Positions 45,601 to 55,034 are shown, numbered from the stretch's first letter. The stretch is 64,000 bases of DNA from Sphingomonas sp. R647 (GCF_020177055.1 NZ_JAIQXT010000001.1:496001-560000); one strand, 5' to 3'. Notes: generated by a model not told the origin, from the letters alone. Program-made: numbers and translations.

Positions 45601-46048
45601 CCGGCGTCAGCCCCGCCTCGACCGGAAACGCCGACAGCAACGTCTGGCAAAAGCTGTGGATCGTCTGGATACGAAGCCCCCCGCCCGGCGCATCCAGCAC
45701 CTTGGCGAACAGCGTCCGCGCAAGCGCAATCTGCGCATCATCGGCCGGCTCACCGAGCGCTTCCAGATCGGCGAACAGCTCGGTCCGCTTCGCCCGCACC
45801 CAGTATGCCAGCCGCCCGCTGACCCGCGCCGCCATCTCCGCCGCGCCCGCCTTGGTAAAGGTCAGGCACAGGATCGCACCCGGATCGACCCCGCGCAGCA
45901 ACAGGCGGAACACACGCGCCGCCAGAACCTGAGTCTTTCCCGTCCCCGCGCTGGCCGACAGCCACACGCTCGCCTCCGGCTGCGACGCTGCGCCCTGACT
46001 CCCGGCGAGCGGCGGAAGGGCGGAGATATTAGCGCCGCTCACGGCCAT
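42638..46048 (-). CDS. addA: Double-strand break repair helicase-nuclease AddA
   Basis: A 1136-residue UvrD-like helicase with C-terminal RecB-type nuclease. Walker A is LSASAGTGKTQVL (residues 30-42). Further helicase motifs are IQTIHSFCQTLL, VLIDEAQDTN, IFAVGDYKQAIFGFQGTDP, VMTTHGAKGLQAPLVILAD and FYVAATRAEERLVIAG; the nuclease core is VLVVDFKTGRR. With AddB it resects broken DNA ends for RecA. Its start overlaps the addB end by 20 bases. Confidence 0.95.
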   Translation of the reverse strand: MAVSGANISALPPLAGSQGAASQPEASVWLSASAGTGKTQVLAARVFRLLLRGVDPGAILCLTFTKAGAAEMAARVSGRLAYWVRAKRTELFADLEALGEPADDAQIALARTLFAKVLDAPGGGLRIQTIHSFCQTLLSAFPVEAGLTPGFRPLEAREESALAREALAEMLVTAEREGRGWVIDAVGALSLRLGEGKAEAFLSACARAPEAMAAMPSGIQPWLRRAFGLPSGDVAAEAQRWCDDEHFDTDAVRRLADANHAWKTATGDKDAAIAERWLAADPAGRFEQLRDLSLIALKKDGDFRVFKGKLLTLDPDYAELAVALGEACIAVQGMVARAGYVDCLAQGLEAGREYAATYTAAKRRAGAVDFDDLIGKAVALLEQPGMGDWIRYKLDQATSHVLIDEAQDTNVAQWRIVRALADEFFAGEGAHGEEVRTIFAVGDYKQAIFGFQGTDPVNFRAAQQHFDTRAAGALDTLSLVHSFRSTAPVLEFVDAAIDALPTPGMGAFAEPEPHASRVEGPGTVTLWPPVVTGGDPEDEEGWIDDATRELANRIARQIRDWIGTLELESKGRVLRPEDVMILVRRRGELAGLIVARLYAEGVPVAGVDRLRLNAPLAVQDLLAAVRFALQPDDDLSLAALLVSPLIGWSQDELMVAAIRERGSLWRHLRATQTPERLEPLFGLLARADFMTPHRFLEAILTGPMDGRRKLLHRLGAEALDPIEELLTAALGFEGVATPTLQRFLDWFDRGDVEIVRDAAQPQAAVRVMTTHGAKGLQAPLVILADATADPVAGNRGDFVEWQPDGEGFKLPVFRPGKAERGGPVDAAVSAAEARELEEHWRLFYVAATRAEERLVIAGSLGPKANGEPPELSWYTAAAAGLDALGVEAGEAERSFTGLAPTRAVPRKAIVADAGEAAGAVPDWARRAAPVEARPPRPLAPSALGEDLVADPPPAAALRAAAERGRLIHALLERLPVVAAERRAEVAERWLAGAGGVDDAGERAVLARAALGVLAEPRFAELFGPEALAEAPVAAVVGGGHVVSGTADRLLVTDSRVLVVDFKTGRRAPGSLGDVPPYHVRQMAAYVAALEVIFPGREVVAGLLYTAGPVLFELPADLVAAHKPGFAGNEQSLPLDA

Positions 46049-48971
46049 ACCATTCGTCCCGGCGCATCAGCTGGTCATAATCGGAATAGGGCGCATATTC
46101 GGGGTGCAGCTTGGCCGTAAACGCCTCGCCCCCCGTCAGATACCGCCCCGCCGTATCAGCGAAATTCTCCGCAGCGGTCGGCACGAACTCCTCGGGTTTC
46201 ATCCGCCCATATTTCTCAGCCGGATCGACCGGCGTCGCGACATAGCCGAACTCGCCATTCTTGCGCGCCAGCGACCAATATTCAAAACAGCTCGCCCGCC
46301 CCGAAATCCCCGCAAACCCGCCGCGCTCGGCAATCAGGCCAAGCAGGCCCAGCTGCAAGCTATAGCCCGCGCGCACCGCCTTGGTGCTCGGCGGCTGGCC
46401 GGTCTTGTAGTCGACGATGCCTATCGTCCCGTCGCCCATCGCGTCGATCCGGTCGAACTTGCCGGTCAGCCGCACCCCGGCAATGTCGATCCCGCCTTCC
46501 TGCTCCACCGCCAGAATGCGCCGCGCCGGATGCGCCGCCGTCTCCCGCACGATCCAGCGCACCGCCTCAATCAGCCGTGGCTGCCACAGCGCCCGCATCA
46601 TCGGGTGCGCGGCACGCAGCATCTCCAGCACGCGCGGCTCCAGCGCGTCGGGGTCGCAGCCATCGTGCCGCGCCCATTGCTCCAGCGCGTCATGCACCGC
46701 CGTCCCGCGCCACGCCGCGCTCGGATCGGCATCGACCGGATCGAGCGGGCGCAGCCGCAGCATGCGCTTGGCGTAAAAGGCATAGGGGTCGGCCTTCAAC
46801 CGATCGACATCGGTGACCGGAATCGATCGCGGCCGGATCGCCACCGGCGGGCACGGCTCGGGCCGCGCGACCGGCTTGTGCTCTCCTGGCACGTCGATCG
46901 CGCGTGCCCATGCTTCCAGCTCGGTCGCGCGCTCCAGCCCGCCCGACAGCGCCTCAAGCCGCAGCCAGAAGCGCGAAGCAATCGTCGGCGCCCCCGCATC
47001 GCGCTTGGCCCGCGTCAACAGCACCTCACGCGCACCCAGCCCCTGCGCCAGATCATGCGCCGCAAGCCCGATCCGCCGCTCCAACCCCGGCAGCCCCAAT
47101 TCGCTGCGGATACGCGGCGCCAGCCACGGATCGGGCGCGGGCAGCCCCGGCCACACCCCTTCGTTCAACCCGCCCAGCACCAGCAGATCGGCGGCATGCA
47201 ACCGCGCCTCGATCACGCCCAATATGGCAAGCCGCGGATGCCCGCCCTGTGGCGGCCGCACCGCCACCTCGTCCATCAATGTCCGCAGCAAGGCGGGCAG
47301 GCTCGCCGGGGCGATCAGTGCAGGACCATGCACCGCCTCGCGCTCCAGATCGTCAAGCAACGCCGCCGCCGCGCGGCCATCGACGCCAGCCCATAACCGC
47401 TCGCCACACAGCCGCTCCGCCCCTTCGCGCAACTGCGCCAACAGCGTCGCAGGCGGCACCATCTCCGCCACAAATGCCGCCTCGACCGGCTCCAGCAGCG
47501 CGGCAATCTCAGCCCATGGCTCGATCGCCCTCCCCCGCGTCCGCGCGTCATATCCGTCAGGATAGGCGAGATGCGCCGTCACTCCCGCCAGCCCCGCAGG
47601 CGGCCTCGGCCCCCGCAGCGCGAGATCGAGCGACCGCACTTGCTCCAGCCACCCAATCCGCGCCTCGCCCGCGCGCACCAGCGGATGCTTGAGCAGCGCC
47701 AGCAACGCCATCGGCGCAAACCCCTGCGCCGCCGCCTCGGCCAGCGCCAGCAACAGCGTCCCCGGCGGCAGGATCGACAGCGCCGACCCGGCGGAATCGT
47801 CGATCGCGATCCCCCAGCGCGCGCAATGCGCCGCGACCCGCTTGGCCAGCGCGCGATCCGGCGTCACCAGCGCGGCAGTCCGCCCCGGCTCCTCCAGCGC
47901 CTGCCGCAGCGCCAGCGCAATCCCCTGCGCCTCCTCCGCCGGGGTCGCGACTTCGAGCACGCGCACCCCCGCCAGCCGCCGCTCGCCCGCGGGCAAGTCG
48001 CTCCACACTGTCGTGCGCTCGGCTGGCATCATCGCGCTCGCAATCGCCTTGCTGCGCGCGGGCGGCGCATCGAGCTCGGTCGCGACGCGCCAGCTCTCGA
48101 ACTCGCCGCGCTGCACCCCCATCCGGTCGATCAACAGCTTCAGATGGAATTGCGGATGCGTCTCCAGGCTGCGCTTGCGCCGCCCGCTGACCGGGTCAGC
48201 CGGGAACGGCCCCAGCATCGCCCATTCCTCATCCGCCATCGCCAGATCGACACCCGGCAGCACCACCTGCCCCTGCGGCAACCCCGCAACGACGCGCAGC
48301 AGCCGCGCAATCGCGGGCGCGCTCGTCGTGATCCCCGCCGCGCAAACAAAGCGCTCGGGCGGCTCCGCCCGCCACCGCGCCGCGACCCGATCGAGCAACC
48401 GGTTGCGCCGCTCGGCCAGATCAATCCGCCCAAGCTTTTCAAGCTCTTGTGGCCATTTCTCCAAAATGATCTCGAACAGATCAAGCGCACGCTGCCAATG
48501 CACCGTCAGGTGATCGAGCAGCACCACGTCGCGCAGCGCGCTCGGCGCGATCTCCTCGACCAGCATCTGATCGAGCGTCCGCCCCAGATCGCCCGCCAGC
48601 CGCACCGCCTCCGCCGCATCGACGCTGCGGTCATGCGCCTCGATCAGCCGCGCCAGGATCATCCGCCGCTGCAACGGATCGACCGCCGGCGGGATCGGCG
48701 CGTCCTCGTCGGCGGGATCAAGAAACGGCCCCGCCGCCTCGTCGAGCTCGGGATCGCCGATCGCCACCATCCGCGGCAACAACAACCCGCCCCCGCTCGC
48801 GCGCACGAACGCATCGGTGATCGTCCGCTTGGCGCGATTGGTCGGCACCAGCACCACGCCCCGCGCCAGCCGCAACGGATCGCCGCCATGCCGCCGGATC
48901 AACCCCTGCGCGAGCGCATCGGCAAAGGCGCGATGCGGCGGGATGGTGTAGAGGTTGAGGCGGGTGGTCAT
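46029..48971 (-). CDS. addB: Double-strand break repair protein AddB
   Basis: A 980-residue AddB. It starts LYTIPPHRAFADALAQGLI with an inactivated helicase fold (VVLVPTNRAKRTITDAFV, no Walker A). The C-terminal nuclease domain has GKFDRIDAMGDGTIGIVDYKTGQPPSTK. I do not see the iron-sulfur cysteine cluster of Bacillus AddB, as expected for alphaproteobacterial members. It is the partner of AddA, encoded directly downstream. Confidence 0.93.
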   Translation of the reverse strand: MTTRLNLYTIPPHRAFADALAQGLIRRHGGDPLRLARGVVLVPTNRAKRTITDAFVRASGGGLLLPRMVAIGDPELDEAAGPFLDPADEDAPIPPAVDPLQRRMILARLIEAHDRSVDAAEAVRLAGDLGRTLDQMLVEEIAPSALRDVVLLDHLTVHWQRALDLFEIILEKWPQELEKLGRIDLAERRNRLLDRVAARWRAEPPERFVCAAGITTSAPAIARLLRVVAGLPQGQVVLPGVDLAMADEEWAMLGPFPADPVSGRRKRSLETHPQFHLKLLIDRMGVQRGEFESWRVATELDAPPARSKAIASAMMPAERTTVWSDLPAGERRLAGVRVLEVATPAEEAQGIALALRQALEEPGRTAALVTPDRALAKRVAAHCARWGIAIDDSAGSALSILPPGTLLLALAEAAAQGFAPMALLALLKHPLVRAGEARIGWLEQVRSLDLALRGPRPPAGLAGVTAHLAYPDGYDARTRGRAIEPWAEIAALLEPVEAAFVAEMVPPATLLAQLREGAERLCGERLWAGVDGRAAAALLDDLEREAVHGPALIAPASLPALLRTLMDEVAVRPPQGGHPRLAILGVIEARLHAADLLVLGGLNEGVWPGLPAPDPWLAPRIRSELGLPGLERRIGLAAHDLAQGLGAREVLLTRAKRDAGAPTIASRFWLRLEALSGGLERATELEAWARAIDVPGEHKPVARPEPCPPVAIRPRSIPVTDVDRLKADPYAFYAKRMLRLRPLDPVDADPSAAWRGTAVHDALEQWARHDGCDPDALEPRVLEMLRAAHPMMRALWQPRLIEAVRWIVRETAAHPARRILAVEQEGGIDIAGVRLTGKFDRIDAMGDGTIGIVDYKTGQPPSTKAVRAGYSLQLGLLGLIAERGGFAGISGRASCFEYWSLARKNGEFGYVATPVDPAEKYGRMKPEEFVPTAAENFADTAGRYLTGGEAFTAKLHPEYAPYSDYDQLMRRDEWYGRERR

Positions 48972-49013
48972 TCGCCAATGCGTAGCCGCCCTGCGCCGTC
49001 CCCGCCAAGGCGA

Positions 49014-50423
49014 TTATGGGCGGGCGGGCATATTCGATAGCGTCCATGCCGCGCGCACCTGCCCGGTGAACACCGGTTGGTAGTCCCGCAGTTCGATCTG
49101 CGCTTCACGGTCGAAACTCGAATAGCTGGCGAGGCGGTCAAAGATGCCAGCCTGCGCGGCACGATACAGGGAACGAACCTCGGGCCACGAACGATCGTGA
49201 TCGCGAAGAAACCCTGCCAATGACCGGTAGCCGAAAATCCGTCTGGGATGGGCTGCGGGCAGCGTTGCCCGGGCACGAAGCGATCGCCGATAGAACCGCT
49301 CGGCTTCCTTCTCGCGATCTTGTCCCTCCAGGTTGAAGGCACGGCTGTCGTAGAGATCCGCCATCGCCGGCGCATCCTCCGGCGTCACGGCAGCGTATGC
49401 CGCAATCGCTTTGCGGTGCAGCGGCTCTGCCTCAACGTACCGCGCTTGCAGATCGAGGTTGCTCGCCAGCATCGCTGTCCCCGCAGCAATCGTGAGATGC
49501 CCAGCGGGCCAGTTGGCCTCCTGAATTGCCAGTGATTTCCGGCGCAGCGACTCGGCCTCGCGATAATCACCGCGATTTTCCAACAGCGTGGCGAGATTGT
49601 CGTAGCTCCACGCCACGATGTAGCCCTCTGCCCCGAACGTCTTGATGCGGATGTCGATGACACGTCGCAACAGCGGCTCAGCTTCGTCGGCGCGGGACAA
49701 GTTGATCAGCGCCCGTCCCAACCCTTCGTAGCTCGCGGCGAGTGCGGATGGATTGGATGGCGACAATTGCTCCCGCAGCGCCATTGCCTTGCGATAAAAT
49801 GGCTCCGCATCGACGTAGCGGGCCTGACTGGCGAGATTGTCTGCGAGGTTGTTGTAGCTCATCGCGATCAACAAATGCCCTGGCGGCCGATGGCGCTCAT
49901 GCAGCAGCAGCATGCGGCGAAGAAATACCTCTGCCTCGCCATGCCGGCTCAGCCGATCGAGAACGCCGGCCAGTTGATTGTAACCGTCGGCAACCCGCAG
50001 ATCGGCTTCCGGCAAGGTCTGCTCGAGCAGCGCCAGCGCTGCGCGTCGGGGAGCCTCCGCCTCGACGAACCGGCCTTGCGTACCAAGCGTCAAAGCCAGG
50101 AAGTCCAGCGCATGCGCTCGGTCAGGGTAGCTCTTGCCGTCAGGTGGAGCGGTCAGCGTGACGGCCCGCCGCGCAAGCCGTTCGGCCGCCTGATAATCGA
50201 ACTGGAACGTCTCTGACCCCGCCCACATCAACAGCAGCGCGCAGCGGGATGGCTCGACCGCTTCGCATTGTTTCAGTTCGGCAAGGATCGTCGCCGCTGC
50301 CTGACGGTGGTCGTTGCGCTCGGATGCTTCCCGGGCGGCCACCGGCACAGGCCATTGCTGCGCGATCGCAGGCGAAGCGCTCGTGATCGCCAATGCCAGT
50401 ATCAGGGGTTTGAGCACGGCCAC
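49014..50423 (-). CDS. Exported tetratricopeptide-repeat protein
   Basis: A 469-residue protein with a signal peptide (MAVLKPLILALAITSASPAIAQ) and about eight TPR units of the long kinesin-light-chain type (SYNNLADNLASQARYVDAEPFYRKAMAL, SYDNLATLLENRGDYREAESLRRKSLAI). It is probably a periplasmic scaffold; partner unknown. It sits between murU and addB in a gene block that I recall as otherwise conserved, and may be an insertion. Confidence 0.8.
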   Translation of the reverse strand: MAVLKPLILALAITSASPAIAQQWPVPVAAREASERNDHRQAAATILAELKQCEAVEPSRCALLLMWAGSETFQFDYQAAERLARRAVTLTAPPDGKSYPDRAHALDFLALTLGTQGRFVEAEAPRRAALALLEQTLPEADLRVADGYNQLAGVLDRLSRHGEAEVFLRRMLLLHERHRPPGHLLIAMSYNNLADNLASQARYVDAEPFYRKAMALREQLSPSNPSALAASYEGLGRALINLSRADEAEPLLRRVIDIRIKTFGAEGYIVAWSYDNLATLLENRGDYREAESLRRKSLAIQEANWPAGHLTIAAGTAMLASNLDLQARYVEAEPLHRKAIAAYAAVTPEDAPAMADLYDSRAFNLEGQDREKEAERFYRRSLRARATLPAAHPRRIFGYRSLAGFLRDHDRSWPEVRSLYRAAQAGIFDRLASYSSFDREAQIELRDYQPVFTGQVRAAWTLSNMPARP

Positions 50424-50492
50424 GGCCCCATCATGCGGAAAAGCAGCGCGATTGTCGTCTGTCAGAAACGGATGCCCAGGCTCCCCCTGCCG

Positions 50493-51254
50493 TCACCCAT
50501 CCGCCAACACCGCCTCAGTCGCCGCAATCGCCGGCGGACTGCCGACATCGAACCACAGCCCCTGATGCACCACGCCGAACGCCCGCCCGGCCTCCATCGC
50601 GCGCTGCCAGAACAGGTTGGTCGAGAACGCCCCCTCCGGCCAGTCGCGGATCACTCGCGGCGACAGGATCTGCACCCCGGTATAGACAAAGGGTGCCAAT
50701 CGCCCCGGCTTGCGTCGCCCGACGATCTTGCCGAACGGGTCGAGGTGAAAGTCCCCCTGCCCGCCATGGCAATGCGCGCGGGCGAGCGGGACGAGCAGCA
50801 GCAGCGCGTCCATCCGGTCATCGTCCCACGCAGCCGCCAGCTGACGGATCGCGTCGATCGGGCCATCAACCCACAGATTGTCGCTGTTGACGCAGACAAA
50901 GGGGTCATCGCCCAGCATCTCGCGCGCCTGCACCAGCCCGCCGCCGGTCTCCATCAGCTGCTTGCGCTCGTCGGATACCAGCACGTCGATGTCCTTCACC
51001 CGATGGGTGACATGCGCCTCCAGCGCATCGGCGAGGTAGTGGACATTGACCACCGCGCGCGCGACGCCGGCGCTGCGCAACCGGTCGAACACATGGTCGA
51101 TCAACGGCTTACCCGCGACCTCGACAAGCGGCTTGGGCCGGGTGGCGGTCAGCGGGCGCATGCGTTTGCCCAGCCCCGCCGCCATCACCATCGCGGTGCG
51201 CGGCACTGCACCGGCCGGGATCGGCCGGATCGCCAGCGTTTTCTTCGCGCTCAC
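50493..51254 (-). CDS. murU: N-acetylmuramate 1-phosphate uridylyltransferase MurU
   Basis: A 253-residue nucleotidyltransferase with AMVMAAGLGKRMRPLTATRPKPLVEVAGKPL (nucleotide site) and FVCVNSDNLW (metal-binding Asp). The pairing with amgK identifies it as MurU, which makes UDP-MurNAc in peptidoglycan recycling and bypasses the fosfomycin-sensitive step. The GTG start at 51254 overlaps the amgK stop as GTGA. Confidence 0.87.
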   Translation of the reverse strand: MSAKKTLAIRPIPAGAVPRTAMVMAAGLGKRMRPLTATRPKPLVEVAGKPLIDHVFDRLRSAGVARAVVNVHYLADALEAHVTHRVKDIDVLVSDERKQLMETGGGLVQAREMLGDDPFVCVNSDNLWVDGPIDAIRQLAAAWDDDRMDALLLLVPLARAHCHGGQGDFHLDPFGKIVGRRKPGRLAPFVYTGVQILSPRVIRDWPEGAFSTNLFWQRAMEAGRAFGVVHQGLWFDVGSPPAIAATEAVLADG

Positions 51255-52240
51255 GCCTGCACCACCACCATCGGGTCGCCGCGCAGATGCGCCGGGATGT
51301 TCGAGTCGAACCACGCCTTCACCGGGGCCAGCGCCGGATGCTGAAGATCGCGCTCAAGATAGCCCCACACACGCGGACACAGCCCCGGATAACGCGGCTT
51401 GCCATCTCGCTGCCACAGCCGGGTGAAGATGCCGATGATCTTCGCGTTCCGCTGCGCGCCGAGCACATGATAGGCATCGACGAACGCCTGATCCGCGCCG
51501 GTGATGCGGCGATAGCGGTCGAGCATCGCCGCCTCCAGATCGGGGTGCACATCGCGCCGCGCGTCCTGCAACAGCGAGACGAGGTCGTATGCCGGATGCC
51601 CCGCCAGCGCGTCCTGGAAATCGAGCAGGCCCAGCGTCTCGCTGCCCTCGATCAGCATCAGGTTTTCGGCATGATAGTCGCGCAGCACCGTCACCCGCTG
51701 CCCCTGCAGCGTCGGGGCCAGCACCGCGTCCCACGCGGCGCGATAGCCCTCGACGTCCGCCTCGACCCCGATCGCCGGGCAATACCAATCGGTCAGCAAC
51801 GCCGCCTCACGCTGGCACGTGTCAACGTCATAGGGGTCGATGTCCGCCGCCGCATGCCCGCGCAGGCGGATCAGCACGTCGATCGCGGCTTCATACAGCC
51901 GCAACTCGCTCTCGGGCGCGGCGTCCGCGGTCTCACGCAGCCGCGCGTCGCCGAAATCCTCGATCAGCACCAGCCCGGTGTCCAGGTCTTCACCATAGAT
52001 GGTCGGCGCGGCGAACCCGCGGTCGGTCAGCCAGCGCGCGATCGAAATGAACGGACGCGGGTCCTCATGCGGCGGCGGCGCGTCCATCAGGATCGCGCTG
52101 CGCCCCGGCGCCTGCACCCGGAAATAGCGGCGGAACGATGCGTCCCCCGCCAGCGGCAGGATCTCCCCATCGCCCCAGCCAATCTCGGCCAGGAAATGCG
52201 GAGCCCGTGCGGGCGGGTTCATGTCGGGGGGCGAAATCAC
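51251..52240 (-). CDS. amgK: Anomeric MurNAc/GlcNAc kinase AmgK (APH family)
   Basis: A 329-residue aminoglycoside-phosphotransferase-fold kinase. It shows ILPLAGDASFRRYFRV near the start, VLIEDFGDARL, the catalytic VLRDYHAENLM and the metal-binding GLLDFQDALAGHPAYDL. AmgK phosphorylates MurNAc at C1 for MurU. I used the GTG at 52240, which overlaps the tsaE stop as GTGA; the ATG at 52222 is an alternative and no good ribosome binding site helps decide. Confidence 0.87.
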   Translation of the reverse strand: MISPPDMNPPARAPHFLAEIGWGDGEILPLAGDASFRRYFRVQAPGRSAILMDAPPPHEDPRPFISIARWLTDRGFAAPTIYGEDLDTGLVLIEDFGDARLRETADAAPESELRLYEAAIDVLIRLRGHAAADIDPYDVDTCQREAALLTDWYCPAIGVEADVEGYRAAWDAVLAPTLQGQRVTVLRDYHAENLMLIEGSETLGLLDFQDALAGHPAYDLVSLLQDARRDVHPDLEAAMLDRYRRITGADQAFVDAYHVLGAQRNAKIIGIFTRLWQRDGKPRYPGLCPRVWGYLERDLQHPALAPVKAWFDSNIPAHLRGDPMVVVQA

Positions 52241-52692
52241 GCCGTCGCTTGCAGGGGCCATCGGTCCTTCCATGCCGCCGGTACCCGCGCTGTCAAGCCA
52301 CGCGACCCATCGGCTTCGATCGTCAGTGTCAGCCACAGGGCATCCGCCCACCAGGCATCGGGCAACCGCTCGGGCCATTCGACCAGCAGCAGCGAATCGC
52401 CGCGCGCATCCTCCAGCCCCAGCTCTTCGGCCTCATCCGGATCGTCGATGCGGTAGAGGTCGACATGCAGCACAGGAAACGCGACCTCGGGCGGGTCATA
52501 GGGCTGCACGATCGCATAGCTCGGCGACGGCGCTTCAGCCTCCAGCCCCAGCGCCGCGAGCAGCCCGCGCGCAATGCTCGTTTTGCCCGCGCCCAGTTGC
52601 CCCGACAGTGCGATGACATCGCCCGGCCGCACTTGCGCCGCGAGCGCGCGCCCGAACGCCTGCGTCGCAGCAGCATCGGCGAGCGTGATCAT
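52237..52692 (-). CDS. tsaE: tRNA t6A biosynthesis ATPase TsaE
   Basis: A 151-residue TsaE with Walker A GQLGAGKTSIARGLL, the PSPSYAIVQPY switch region and HVDLYRIDDPDEAEELGLED. It activates the TsaB-TsaD complex that makes t6A at A37 of ANN-decoding tRNAs. ATGA overlap with divL upstream. Confidence 0.94.
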   Translation of the reverse strand: MITLADAAATQAFGRALAAQVRPGDVIALSGQLGAGKTSIARGLLAALGLEAEAPSPSYAIVQPYDPPEVAFPVLHVDLYRIDDPDEAEELGLEDARGDSLLLVEWPERLPDAWWADALWLTLTIEADGSRGLTARVPAAWKDRWPLQATA

Positions 52693-55034
52693 GCGCGCGG
52701 CAGCTCCGCGACCACCATCGTCCCCTGCCCCGGTTCCGACACCAGCTCGATCGTCCCGCGATGCGCCTCGACGAACTGCTTGGCGATCGGCAGGCCGAGT
52801 TGCAGCGCGCGCTCGCCATTGCGGCTGATCCCGGCCTGCGCGAAACGGTCGAACGCCTTGGCGGCCACCGCCTCCGCCATGCCGGGGCCGTCATCCGACA
52901 CGACGATCCGCGCGCGCTTGTCCGATCCGTCGATGTGCAGCAGCACCCGACCGCCCTCACCGGTACCGCTGACCGCGTGGCGCAGCAGGTTCTCGACGAT
53001 CTGGCGGATACGCCGCGCATCGCCCTGGATGCTGCCAGCGCTCCCCTGAATCTCGACCGCCAGCTCGATCTTTTTGGTCTTGATCGACGGCTGGACATTC
53101 TCGACCGCAGCGCCCGCGACCAGTTCGAGATCGACCGCCTCCCGTGCCAGCGCGCCGCCATCGCGGGTCAGGTCGAGCACATCATCGACCAAATCGCCGA
53201 GCCGCCCGACCGACTCCAGGATCGCCCCCGAATACTCGACCGCCGTCTCCGGCAACGCCCCGGCATAGCCGTTATAGAGCATCTCGGCGAAGCCCTTGAT
53301 CGACGTCAGCGGGGTGCGCAGCTCATAACTCATGCTGGCGACGAACGCGGTCTTGATCCGGTCCGCCGCCTCCAGCGCGTCATTGCGCTCACGCAGCGCA
53401 TTCTCGATCCGCCGCCGGTCGGAAATGTCGAGCATCGTGAATAGCGCATTTCCATCGGGCAGCGGCACCGCCGCCACCTCGAAAATGCGGCCATCGGCAA
53501 AGTCGATCGACCCGCCGCGTTGCTGCCGCTCGACTGTCGCCGCACGCACCAGATCGCCGATCAGCGCCGCACGACCCGGCTTGGCGAGCTTGGCCGCTGC
53601 TTCCTTGGCCAGCGCATCGACCCGCGGATGCCCGGTGATGAACGCGTCCTCGAACCCCCAGGCCTGTTTGAACCGGTTGTTCCACAGCTGCAGCCGCCCG
53701 TCGGCGGAGAACACGCCCAGCCCTTCGAACAGATTGTCGAACGTCGCCGTCCGCACCCGCAGCAACGTGTCGCGCGCGCTCGCCAGCTGTACCTGCTCGG
53801 TCAGATCCTCGAAAATCGTCAGCAACCCGCCCTCTGGCAGCGGCTGGGCAACGACCCGCAGATGCGTGCCGCCGGGCAGCGTCCAGTTTTCCTCGCGCGC
53901 GCTCTCCGCCGCCAGAAACCATTCGCGCCGCTCATTCTTCCAACCCGGAAAGTCGCGCACCACCGGCAAGCGGTTGGCCTCGCGCATCCGCTCGAGGATG
54001 CGGTCGAACTCGGGCCGATCGGCGAGCCATTCGTTCTTCAGCTCGAAAATGCGCCGGAATGGCTGGTTGCAGAACACCAGTGCGCGATCCGGCCCGAACT
54101 GTGCCACGCCCGCCGACAGTCGATCGAACATCGCGCGTTGCGCCTCCGCCGCGCGCTTGATCCCGCCGCGGGCCTGCTCCAGTTCCTCGACATCCACGGC
54201 AAAGCCCGCGACCCCACCGGTCGGCAGCGGGACGTCATGGATGTGCAGCGTGCGCCGCTTGCCGCCGATCGTCGCGGGCAGCTTCACCATCTGCGGCGCG
54301 CCCACCTCACGCGCTTGCGCCGCGCTGGCGAGCGGCCCGCCCGGTGCCGAAGCATCGACCAGTTCGACACCCGAGGCGACGACCTGCTCGGCATCCTTGC
54401 CCTCGACCGCCTCGACATAGGCATTGTTGACCATCGCGATGCGCAGTTCGGGATCGCGATACCACATCGGCATCGGCGCGGATTGAATGAGGCCGGTCAA
54501 CGCATCGAACGCGACGCGATAGCGATCGGCCTCCGCCGCAAAGCGCGCCACTTCCTCGCTCGGCTCGGTCGCGTCGAGGAACCACAACACCGCCCCACCC
54601 GGCGCGCGCACCGCATCGGGCGCACGGACGCCGGTTGCGAGCAAGGTCCGGCTCGCTCCGCGCACCGGCACGATCATCCGGAACGGCTTGCCCGCCCGCT
54701 GCGCCGCACTCACCTCCTGATCCAGCGCCCGCGCGTCCTCAGGCGCGAGCACCGCGTCATTATCGATCAGGTCGGAAAAATGGGCCGGCACCGCGTCGAA
54801 CCCGAAGAGGTTGGCGAGCGCGATCGACAATTCGATCCGCCCATCCGCCCGCACGATCATCGCCAACGCCGGCGACCCCGCCGCCAGTGCAAGCAGCCGC
54901 GCATTCGCGTCGCTCAGCTGCCCCGCCCGCGACCGCGCGCGCAGACCAACAAACAGCATCGCCCCGCCAGCAGCAAGCAACAGGGCGAGCGCCGCGCCAG
55001 CGAGCGTCGCTGCGGTTTGGGAAATCTCGATCAC
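52689..55034 (-). CDS. divL: DivL-type histidine-kinase homologue with Tyr phosphoacceptor position
   Basis: A 781-residue membrane protein: one N-terminal helix (LAGAALALLLAAGGAMLFVGL), about four PAS-like domains between residues 45 and 540, then DHp and ATP-binding domains. The H-box reads FVASMSYELRTPLTSIKGFAEML: Tyr570 (codon 53325-53327) replaces the usual His. This is the hallmark of DivL, which in Caulobacter binds DivK~P and tunes CckA and the CtrA cell-cycle pathway. The ATP lid is also altered (RALQLGLPIAKQF instead of GLGL). Gene order divL-tsaE-amgK-murU supports the call. Confidence 0.92.
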   Translation of the reverse strand: MIEISQTAATLAGAALALLLAAGGAMLFVGLRARSRAGQLSDANARLLALAAGSPALAMIVRADGRIELSIALANLFGFDAVPAHFSDLIDNDAVLAPEDARALDQEVSAAQRAGKPFRMIVPVRGASRTLLATGVRAPDAVRAPGGAVLWFLDATEPSEEVARFAAEADRYRVAFDALTGLIQSAPMPMWYRDPELRIAMVNNAYVEAVEGKDAEQVVASGVELVDASAPGGPLASAAQAREVGAPQMVKLPATIGGKRRTLHIHDVPLPTGGVAGFAVDVEELEQARGGIKRAAEAQRAMFDRLSAGVAQFGPDRALVFCNQPFRRIFELKNEWLADRPEFDRILERMREANRLPVVRDFPGWKNERREWFLAAESAREENWTLPGGTHLRVVAQPLPEGGLLTIFEDLTEQVQLASARDTLLRVRTATFDNLFEGLGVFSADGRLQLWNNRFKQAWGFEDAFITGHPRVDALAKEAAAKLAKPGRAALIGDLVRAATVERQQRGGSIDFADGRIFEVAAVPLPDGNALFTMLDISDRRRIENALRERNDALEAADRIKTAFVASMSYELRTPLTSIKGFAEMLYNGYAGALPETAVEYSGAILESVGRLGDLVDDVLDLTRDGGALAREAVDLELVAGAAVENVQPSIKTKKIELAVEIQGSAGSIQGDARRIRQIVENLLRHAVSGTGEGGRVLLHIDGSDKRARIVVSDDGPGMAEAVAAKAFDRFAQAGISRNGERALQLGLPIAKQFVEAHRGTIELVSEPGQGTMVVAELPRA

